A DNA stretch of 13,465 nt, from positions 1 through 13,465 of the forward strand of contig JAPOYW010000356.1 of NCBI GenBank assembly GCA_026706425.1, in the 5' to 3' direction. The stretch's first letter is position 1. Each line of letters begins with the position of its first letter. This stretch comes from Gammaproteobacteria bacterium (GTDB lineage Bacteria; Pseudomonadota; Gammaproteobacteria; Pseudomonadales; Azotimanducaceae). The notes under the pieces were generated by a model that saw only the letters and a list, made by a program, of their open reading frames with translations, was not told the DNA's origin and did no database searches. Shown here in pieces: positions 6,503-11,854 of this stretch. The position numbers and the translations under genes were made by a program.

Positions 6503-7591
6503 CTATTCCACCGTGCCCTGGTGGTCGCTGCGCAGCCGGTCCCAGTCGATCTCGTAGCCGAGTCCGGGCTCCGTCGGTGCGTGGACCACGCCGCCGGTCA
6601 TGTCGATGTCTTCGACCAAGCCGTATACGTTCGCGCCCGTGCACGGAAAGTACTCGTAGAACTCGCAGTTCGGCACCGCCATGGTGACGTGCAGATTCGC
6701 CACGTTGTTGAGCGAATTGCCGCCGTGGTGGATTTCGCACTTCATCTTGAAGCCCTCGGCAAGGTGGCAGAGCCGCACCAGCGGCGTGATCCCGCCGGTG
6801 ACCGCGACGTCGCCGCGCAGGATGTCCGTGGCGTAGCGGGTGATCCACTGGGTCATGCCGTAGTAGCGCCCGGGCGCGAATTCCGTGGCCATGATCGGAA
6901 TATCCAGTTTCTCGTTCAGCTTGACGTAGCTGTAGATGTCCTCCTCGGCCAAGGGATCCTCGTACCAGTAGTAGCCGAGATCCTCGATGGCACGCCCGAC
7001 CCGCACCGAGTCCTCGTAGTCGTACGCCCACATCGAATCGAGCATGAGCTTCATGTCGTCCCCAACGGCTTCGCGCACGGCGCGGCAGATGGCGATGTCC
7101 GCCTTGGGATCCGAATGCGGGTGGATCTTGTGCGCGGTCCAGCCGGCCTCCTGGAACCGGAGCGCTTCCTGCTGGTATTCCTCGACCGTCTCCCAGTAGG
7201 CCGTGCTCGAATAAACCGGCACGGACTCCTTGCAGGTGCCGAGCAGGCGATGGATCGGCTGCCCGGCGAGTTTGCCGTTGATGTCCCACAGGCAGATGTC
7301 CACGGCACCGATGACGCTGGTCGCCACCGCCCGGGTCTGACGCCACATGCCAGCCCAGACGGCGCCGATATCCTGGGGATTGCGGCCGATCAACCGTGGC
7401 TTCACCATGTCGATCAAGACCCTGGCGTGGTAGTCGGGACCGCCGAGGAAGGCATTGCCGCTAATCCCCTCGTCGGTTTCAACGGTGACCACGCCGAGGT
7501 TGCGCGGACCGCCGAACCGCATGCCCGCGCCGACCCGCCACCGTTCGACGTGCCATCCGAAGACTTCCACCCTGACGTTGGTGATCTTCAT
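6503..7591 (-). CDS. Mandelate racemase/muconate lactonizing enzyme (enolase superfamily) protein
   Basis: 362 residues from ATG 7591 (numbers here are two higher, from the alternative ATG 7597). The N-terminal capping domain runs to about 125, then the barrel. KIH (157-159) stands at the KxK base motif. Metal ligands are D187 (MLDSMW), E213 (WYEDPL) and E239 (ATEFAPG). D263 with H290/H291 (EIHHGGN) fits the His-Asp dyad of the mandelate racemase subgroup. These enzymes abstract a proton alpha to a carboxylate, giving racemisation or dehydration, often of sugar acids. The KxH variant makes the known activities uncertain. GGAGAG (7598-7603) is six bases from ATG 7591 and too close to ATG 7597, hence the start. 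It is convergent with the LLM gene at 5554-6498. Confidence 0.88.
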   Translation of the reverse strand: MKITNVRVEVFGWHVERWRVGAGMRFGGPRNLGVVTVETDEGISGNAFLGGPDYHARVLIDMVKPRLIGRNPQDIGAVWAGMWRQTRAVATSVIGAVDICLWDINGKLAGQPIHRLLGTCKESVPVYSSTAYWETVEEYQQEALRFQEAGWTAHKIHPHSDPKADIAICRAVREAVGDDMKLMLDSMWAYDYEDSVRVGRAIEDLGYYWYEDPLAEEDIYSYVKLNEKLDIPIMATEFAPGRYYGMTQWITRYATDILRGDVAVTGGITPLVRLCHLAEGFKMKCEIHHGGNSLNNVANLHVTMAVPNCEFYEYFPCTGANVYGLVEDIDMTGGVVHAPTEPGLGYEIDWDRLRSDHQGTVE

Positions 7592-7704
7592 GTCCATCTC
7601 TCCAATTTGCGTTCGCGCAGTCTACCCGACGCCCGGAGGACCGAGACGCGCGTTACGCGAGAGACGAGATCGGTCGGCTGGGGTCTTGCGACGCGAGGTC
7701 GCGG

Positions 7705-7797
7705 TCAGAGCGCCACCGCGAGGACGAAAAAGCCCACCACCAGAGCGAGGCTGAGAACGCTCTGCCAGTCCAGTTCAACTGAACGAATGACCAACAT
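7705..7797 (-). CDS. Candidate 30-residue single-pass membrane microprotein
   Basis: A short frame between the YeiH-type transporter gene and the enolase-superfamily gene, on the same strand. It encodes a polar start, MLVIRSVELDWQS, followed by one unbroken hydrophobic segment (residues 14-30, VLSLALVVGFFVLAVAL) ending at the stop. The AAGGG upstream is only two bases from ATG but five from the next codon, TTG, so TTG may be the start. The polar-then-helix layout is that of small membrane subunits that accompany transporters. The neighbour upstream is a transporter, but no link is shown. A chance frame cannot be excluded at this length; I do not recognise it. Confidence 0.35.
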   Translation of the reverse strand: MLVIRSVELDWQSVLSLALVVGFFVLAVAL

Positions 7798-7862
7798 CGC
7801 CCTTCACATTAACCCAAATCACGCGCGACAACGAAATACCCCTTTTCGCTATCGATATTCCG

Positions 7863-8822
7863 CTACCAGGACATCGCCGCGAACAGCGTCACCGGAAGCA
7901 GGATCGACCACAGCAGAAGACTCAGCCAGATGGCCCGGCCGTTCAGCGATGCAATGGTCGACCGCCGGATCTCCATCCCGATGAAAAAGAGCGCCACGAT
8001 CAGTAGCAAACGACTCGCGGCCTTGACCTGGCCGATGACTTCGACCGGGGGGTGCAGCAGTGTCCCCGCGATCGACGCGGCGACGAACAGCACGAGGAAC
8101 GCGGGTATTCGAAGTTTGGTTTCGCTTCGCCTCAACAGAATGCCCGCGACGAGCACCACCGGGATGAGCAGCAGCGTTCTGACCAACTTGACCGTGGTCG
8201 CCGTCTCCAGGGCGCGATCGCCGAAAATCGCGGCAGCGCCCACGACCGAGCTCGTATCGTGGATGGCGAGAGCGACCCAGACGCCGAACTGGTCCTGCGT
8301 CATGTTCAATTGGTCGCCGACCCAGGGCAACACCAGAATCGCGATGGCGTTGAGAATGAACACGATACCGATGCAGATCGCCACCGACTCCGGCCGCGCG
8401 CGAATGACGGGCGCGAGGGTGACGATGGCCGTGCCGCCGCAGATGGCCGTCCCGGTGCTCAACAACCGGGACTGGTCGTCATCGACCTTCATGAGCCGGC
8501 CGATGGCGAGCCCGGCGATCAGCGTGCAGGCCACGAAAACGACGACGAGTCCCGAATAGTCGCGGCTGGTTTGCCATAGGGCTTCGACGTTCAACGTAAA
8601 GCCCAGAACCACGATCGCGGACTTGAGGCACAGCTTCCCGCCACGCTCGACCACTGCGGGCACCGCAGGGGCCAACGCCACGCTCATCGTCGCACCGACA
8701 AAGAGCGCCAATGCTGGGTGACCGACCCACAAGACCCCCAGGAAGGCGATCAGGACCAGGGTCCACTTCAGGGCATGGGTATTCCCAAGGGAAGCCAACC
8801 TATTGAACACGTTCACGGCCAC
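7863..8822 (-). CDS. yeiH: YeiH-family putative sulfate/sulfite exporter
   Basis: 319 residues, mostly hydrophobic helices (about ten), matching the YeiH family. Family marks are GKLCLKSAIVVLGFTLN (about 61-77), GTAICGGTAIVTLAPVI (about 123-139) and ALAIHDTSSVVGAAAIFG (about 184-201). It acts in the inner membrane; the family is annotated as a putative sulfate exporter, and in enterobacteria yeiH is controlled by the sulfite-responsive regulator YeiE. The start is uncertain: GTG 8822 is the longest, and further in-frame GTG codons lie at 8816 and 8810; none has a good ribosome site. The protein is slightly shorter than typical at the N-terminus. The gene downstream on the strand is the membrane microprotein candidate; the gene upstream is the small membrane protein at 8885. 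Confidence 0.88.
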   Translation of the reverse strand: MAVNVFNRLASLGNTHALKWTLVLIAFLGVLWVGHPALALFVGATMSVALAPAVPAVVERGGKLCLKSAIVVLGFTLNVEALWQTSRDYSGLVVVFVACTLIAGLAIGRLMKVDDDQSRLLSTGTAICGGTAIVTLAPVIRARPESVAICIGIVFILNAIAILVLPWVGDQLNMTQDQFGVWVALAIHDTSSVVGAAAIFGDRALETATTVKLVRTLLLIPVVLVAGILLRRSETKLRIPAFLVLFVAASIAGTLLHPPVEVIGQVKAASRLLLIVALFFIGMEIRRSTIASLNGRAIWLSLLLWSILLPVTLFAAMSW

Positions 8823-8884
8823 GGGCGACCGAGCACCCGGACGGGCGCGATAGGGTCGCCCCTACGGCGCACGCCGTGTGCGGC

Positions 8885-9307
8885 CTAACGACCGATCTCG
8901 AAACCCTTGAATCCGGCGAGCAGCGGCTTGCGGGCCTCGAATTCGCGGCGACCGCGTTCGCATTCGCGTGTCGCCTTCATCCGGCAGCTGAATTCCGAGA
9001 GCACCGGGATCATCGCGAATCCGGACAGCAACAACGCCGTGGCTTCGAGTGCATCGCCCTGCCATTCCCAATACCAGCTTGGCTGCAGGTGCGGCACGAG
9101 GTAGAAGAACTGACCGAAGTAGCAGAACAGCGTCCCCGCGGCGAGAAAGGCAAGCACGCGAACCGACCATGCGCTCAACCAGTGTTTCAGCGACACCGCG
9201 GCAATCAACGCCCCGAACAGGAACATGGACGCTCCGGGCGGGTCATCGAGCTTCAACACCGCCAGCAACAACAGTGCGACGGCGATGACCGCGTTGACAT
9301 ATCGCAT
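8885..9307 (-). CDS. Small four-helix membrane protein, possibly TMEM220-like
   Basis: 140 residues with four hydrophobic segments at about 1-20, 27-46, 49-72 and 86-106, then a charged cytoplasmic-type tail (RMKATRECERGRREFEARK). The LKLDDPPGASMFLFGAL stretch after helix 1 recalls the QxNDPD motif of TMEM220-like proteins, whose function is unknown; the match is weak. ATG 9307 is the only good start, but its AGGAG lies about 14 bases away, further than usual. It is 62 bp upstream of the YeiH gene on the same strand and might be cotranscribed with it. I cannot assign a role. Confidence 0.65.
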   Translation of the reverse strand: MRYVNAVIAVALLLLAVLKLDDPPGASMFLFGALIAAVSLKHWLSAWSVRVLAFLAAGTLFCYFGQFFYLVPHLQPSWYWEWQGDALEATALLLSGFAMIPVLSEFSCRMKATRECERGRREFEARKPLLAGFKGFEIGR

Positions 9308-9604
9308 AGTCCGGCGGGTCTCTCCTGCTACCCTGCGGGCTGTCTTGAGCGATAGTCCGCGAAACCGTGGGGGACTGCAAGCCTTTTCTAGCCTCGAAAC
9401 CCCCTTCTTGTTACCGCAAGTGACGAAAACGGGCGGAATCTACCCGCCTCGTCACGGTATTCCCCGAATGATTGCCAACCATTGGCGGATTTCCGTTATA
9501 AGAACTCACCCTCATATAGACAATAGGCCTATGAAGACGCTCCTGGTTGAATCGAGCTAACATCCGCGAATCGCCAATAACCGGTGGTGTCCGAGATCCC
9601 GCCA
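9308..9604. promoter_or_regulatory. Divergent intergenic region with hairpins
   Basis: This is the divergent space between the small membrane protein and the second crotonase, so it should contain promoters for both. GTGACGA (9420-9426) pairs with TCGTCAC (9449-9455), enclosing GGCGG (9432-9436) with CCGCC (9444-9448); ACC/GGT (9413-9415 with 9456-9458) may extend the stem past a bulge. GCCAA (9473-9477) and TTGGC (9481-9485) form a second small hairpin. The AT-rich part around 9488-9530 is the likeliest promoter zone for the crotonase. No protein is seen. Confidence 0.4.
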
Positions 9605-10375
9605 ATGACCGTTAGAACCGACAAGCACGGCGATCTCCTGGTGATCACGATCGACCGGCCCGAGGTCCGCAATGCCATCGACCATGCCACGGCCAATGCC
9701 CTCGCGGAGGCGTTTCGCGCGTTCGACGCCGACCGGCAGCGTTCGGCGTGCGTCCTCACGGGCGCCGGCGGCCACTTCTGTGCCGGTGCCGATCTCAAGG
9801 CCGTGGCGGCCGGAAGAGGCAACCGGGTAACCCTGGAAGGGGACGGGCCGCTCGGTCCGACGCGAATGACCTTGTCGAAACCCGTCATTGCCGCCGTGGA
9901 GGGCTACGCGGTCGCGGGCGGTCTCGAACTCGCGCTGTGGTGCGACATGCGGGTGGCGGCGCGTTCCGCTGTATTCGGCGTCTTCAACCGGCGCTGGGGT
10001 GTCCCCTTGGTGGACGGCGGGACCGTCCGGCTACCTCGCCTGATCGGTCAGAGCCACGCGATGGACATGATCCTCACCGGCCGGCGTGTCAGTGGTGAAG
10101 AGGCTCAACGGATCGGGTTGGCAAACCGGTTGACCGACGACGGCGAAGCGCTCCACGAAGCGGTCCGCCTCGCCGAGACGCTGACCCGGTTCCCACAGCG
10201 TTGCCTGCGCAGCGACCGGCGCTCCGTACTCACGCAATGGGGCAAGCCGCTTCCCGATGCGCTGCAGCAGGAGACATTGCTCGGGCGCGAGGTGATCAAG
10301 TCGGGCGAAACCGTACACGGCGCGACCCGGTTCAACGAAGGTGCCGGCCGACACGGCGACTTTTCCAACATCTAG
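9605..10375 (+). CDS. Enoyl-CoA hydratase/isomerase (crotonase) family protein, second copy type
   Basis: 256 residues with ITIDRPEVRNAI, the oxyanion segment HFCAGADL (57-64), GYAVAGGLELALWCDMRVA (100-118) and VFNRRWGVPLVDGGTVRLPRLIG (126-148). The first catalytic Glu of hydratases is kept (E108 in GGLEL). The second falls at N128, so simple enoyl-CoA hydration with two Glu is doubtful. The GVPLVDGGTVRLPRL form is common in crotonase proteins of unassigned substrate. It differs clearly from the crotonase at 1986-2810, so it is a separate family and not a recent duplicate. ATG 9605 is preferred to GTG 9584 because family N-termini begin near MTVRTDKHGDLLVI; the ribosome site is weak. The luciferase-like gene follows 150 bp downstream in the same direction. 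Confidence 0.88.
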   Translation: MTVRTDKHGDLLVITIDRPEVRNAIDHATANALAEAFRAFDADRQRSACVLTGAGGHFCAGADLKAVAAGRGNRVTLEGDGPLGPTRMTLSKPVIAAVEGYAVAGGLELALWCDMRVAARSAVFGVFNRRWGVPLVDGGTVRLPRLIGQSHAMDMILTGRRVSGEEAQRIGLANRLTDDGEALHEAVRLAETLTRFPQRCLRSDRRSVLTQWGKPLPDALQQETLLGREVIKSGETVHGATRFNEGAGRHGDFSNI

Positions 10376-10377
10376 AT

Positions 10378-10407
10378 CCTTGAGTGCCCTTGATGTTTAC
10401 ACTCAGG
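10378..10407 (+). other. Weak hairpin just after the crotonase stop
   Basis: CCTTGAGTG (10378-10386) pairs with CACTCAGG (10400-10407) with one bulged T and a 13-base loop. It starts three bases after the stop. No T-run follows, so it may be an mRNA 3'-end structure, a poor terminator or chance. Confidence 0.3.
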
Positions 10408-10445
10408 TTGCAGATGGACAAGTGCATAATTCTGCTCCTTGACGG

Positions 10446-10482
10446 CTCGCGTATTCGCGAGACGCGCTCGCGTACTCGCGAG
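10446..10482 (+). promoter_or_regulatory. Two tandem 16-bp palindromes, probable operator pair
   Basis: CTCGCGTATTCGCGAG (10446-10461) and CTCGCGTACTCGCGAG (10467-10482) are each perfect 6-bp inverted repeats around a 4-base centre. The repeat unit is 21 bp, two DNA turns, so both sites face the same side of the helix. They lie 44-80 bp before the start of the luciferase-like gene. A third half-site, CGCGAG (10511-10516), overlaps its ribosome site. ATAAT at 10426-10430 may be an upstream -10. The layout suits a dimeric repressor bound cooperatively; the regulator is unknown. As RNA the same repeats would form two small hairpins. Confidence 0.5.
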
Positions 10483-10525
10483 ACGCACTAACCCATCCAA
10501 TCAACCGTTACGCGAGGAGAACGCA

Positions 10526-11392
10526 ATGGCCTTCCGTGGACTCGACAACGCCCAGTTCGGCATCACCATGTTCCCGACCGACACCGCCATCGGCCCGGTG
10601 GAGGTCGCTCGGGCCGTGGAGGAACGCGGCTTCGACAGCCTGTTCTTTCCGGAACACACCCACATCCCGGCCAGCCGCGCAACGCCGTTCCCGGGCGGCG
10701 GAGAGCTGCCGGAGATGTATTGGCGCGCCCACGACCCCTTCGTCGCGTTGGGCGCGGCCGCGACCGCCACTGATCGCATTCGGCTGGGCACCGGCGTCTG
10801 CCTGGTCATCGAACGCGATCCCATCACGTTGGCCAAGGAGATCGCGTCCCTCGACACGATATCCAATGGTCGCGCCACCATCGGCATCGGCGCCGGCTGG
10901 AACCGGGAGGAAATGGAGAACCACGGCGCGGACTACGAGAACCGCTGGGCCGTCGTCCGCGAGAAGATCCTCGCCATGCGCGAGATCTGGAACAACGAAG
11001 AGGCCGAATTCCATGGCGCCCATGTCGACTTCGATCCCATCTGGTCCTACCCCAAGCCCATCCAGGACAACGGCCCGCCGATCTGGATCGGCGCCAACTC
11101 GAAGTGGGTCTTCGACCGCATCGCCGACTACGGCGACGGCTGGATGCCCATCGGCGGTTTGGGTTCCGGCAACATGGAACGTCTGAGGGAAGCCGTCGAA
11201 GCCCGCGGCCGACGCGTGGAGGACATCGACTTGGCGTTGTTCGGCACGCCGCCGGACGCCGGCGAAGTCCGCGGCCGGATCGGCCAGGGTTTCGACCACG
11301 TGGTCTTCGTCCTGCCGCCGGCGGAAGAGGACGTCGTCCTGCCCTTGTTGGACCGCTACGCGGCCGTCGTCGAGGAGGTCAAGGCGGGTTAG
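10526..11392 (+). CDS. LLM-class (luciferase-like) F420- or flavin-dependent oxidoreductase
   Basis: 288 residues of a luciferase-like barrel: FGITMFPTD, GFDSLFFPEHTHIP (about 35-48), RIRLGTGVCLVIERDPITLAKE (about 86-107), LDTISNGRATIGIGAGWNREEMENHG, YPKPIQDNGPPIWIGA and YGDGWMPIG. It resembles the predicted F420-dependent group with the EHTHIP motif (TIGR03619-like). Sequence and length set it apart from the LLM protein at 5554-6498. Cofactor (F420 or FMN) and substrate are not readable. ATG 10526 has AGGAG six bases upstream; the in-frame extension to 10439 only translates the tandem palindromes (VFARRA, RVLARRT) and is rejected. The crotonase upstream could share a transcript, but the palindromes suggest its own control. 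Confidence 0.9.
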   Translation: MAFRGLDNAQFGITMFPTDTAIGPVEVARAVEERGFDSLFFPEHTHIPASRATPFPGGGELPEMYWRAHDPFVALGAAATATDRIRLGTGVCLVIERDPITLAKEIASLDTISNGRATIGIGAGWNREEMENHGADYENRWAVVREKILAMREIWNNEEAEFHGAHVDFDPIWSYPKPIQDNGPPIWIGANSKWVFDRIADYGDGWMPIGGLGSGNMERLREAVEARGRRVEDIDLALFGTPPDAGEVRGRIGQGFDHVVFVLPPAEEDVVLPLLDRYAAVVEEVKAG

Positions 11393-11402
11393 CGTAGGGG
11401 AA

Positions 11403-11422
11403 CCCTAACCCGCCCGTTAGGG
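11403..11422 (+). other. Hairpin after the LLM gene
   Basis: CCCTAAC (11403-11409) pairs perfectly with GTTAGGG (11416-11422) around CCGCCC, 10 bases after the stop. TAGGG/CCCTA just upstream offers a competing stem. No T-run follows. It may close the mRNA or be part of the nearby repeat cluster. Confidence 0.4.
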
Positions 11423-11467
11423 CGCGCGGTCCCCCGCGTCACGCGGACTCCGTGGGTGGGCGGGCGG

Positions 11468-11481
11468 GACGGGACAAGCCC
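11468..11481 (-). repeat. Dispersed palindromic repeat, partial copy 3
   Basis: GACGGGACAAGCCC here is the exact reverse complement of GGGCTTGTCCCGTC at 277-290. The flanks do not match further, so this is a partial copy, next to the group II intron 3' end. Confidence 0.5.
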
Positions 11482-11492
11482 TGGGCCGGGTG

Positions 11493-11764
11493 GCCGAGGG
11501 CGGTCGCCCGCCCCCGGCTCCCACAGATCCGGACGTCTCGTCGAGCACGGGGTGCAGGTAGAGGTTGCTCAGCCGCGGCGAGATCACCCCGCCCTGCGGC
11601 GTGCCCCGCTCCGAACGGCGCACCGCGCCGTCCTCCATGACCCCGGCGTTCAGCCACTTGCCGACCGCGCGCCGGATCGTCCGGTCGCGCACCCGTCGGC
11701 CCAGAAAGTCCCTCAGCCAGCCCCGGTCCACCTCGTCGAAGAAGCTCCGGATGTCCAGATCACC
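11493..11764 (-). mobile_element. Internally deleted group II intron remnant (RT fragment joined to domain V/VI)
   Basis: On the minus strand a reverse transcriptase fragment (11764-11537) runs directly into sequence like the 3' end of a group II intron. ACGTCCGGATC (11536-11526) resembles the 3' strand of domain V. GCCGGGGGCGG (11518-11508), a GCGA loop and CCGCCCTCGGC (11503-11493) form an 11-bp domain VI-like stem with one G-T pair, followed by CCACCC where the branch A is expected. The 5' strand of domain V, the rest of the RT, maturase and endonuclease parts, and domains I-III are not visible, so the element is dead. Domain assignments are from recall of bacterial intron 3' ends. Confidence 0.65.
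11537..11764 (-). pseudogene. Group II intron reverse transcriptase/maturase fragment
   Basis: 76 codons of an LtrA-type RT remain: GDLDIRSFFDEVDRGWLRDFL (the DI-x-x-FFD-x-VD motif with the first catalytic Asp), RTIRRAVGKWLNAGVMEDG, then RGTPQGGVISPRLSNLYLH and PVLDE. RGTPQGGxxSPxLxNxYLH is diagnostic. The fragment lacks the start, the YADD motif and the thumb, X and endonuclease domains. At E (11537) it joins intron domain V-like sequence; at 11764 the frame runs upstream into unrelated sequence. It cannot be functional. Confidence 0.88.
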
Positions 11765-11815
11765 CGCTGGGTCGCATTGAAGGTTCCGTCATGTCTCTAC
11801 ATGGCATCCCCCTTC

Positions 11816-11854
11816 ACCAGGCTTCGCCTGGCGCAAGACAAGCCCGTCCTACGG
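11816..11854 (-). repeat. Dispersed palindromic repeat, copy 2, with adjacent hairpin
   Basis: Read on the minus strand, 11854-11835 is CCGTAGGACGGGCTTGTCTT, close to copy 1 (CCGTAGGGGACGGGCTTGTC) with two bases missing. The TAG is the stop of the thioredoxin-like gene. A perfect hairpin, CCAGGC-TTC-GCCTGG, adjoins it around 11817-11831. Together they form a palindromic intergenic element without a T-run. Confidence 0.55.

Noticed and set aside
6521..7984. A 487-codon open frame on the plus strand, antisense to the enolase-superfamily gene and running past it
   Set aside because: It has no recognisable domain, and the opposite strand carries full catalytic motifs. Long antisense frames are expected in GC-rich coding DNA.
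10446..10482. Possible CRISPR-like short repeats
   Set aside because: Only two 21-bp units without spacers; each unit is a palindrome, as in an operator.
10439..10525. N-terminal extension of the second LLM protein
   Set aside because: It merely translates the tandem palindromes, and ATG 10526 has a good ribosome site.
11403..11422. CCCTAACCC sequence resembling a telomere-type repeat
   Set aside because: Only one unit occurs, and it is explained by a simple hairpin.
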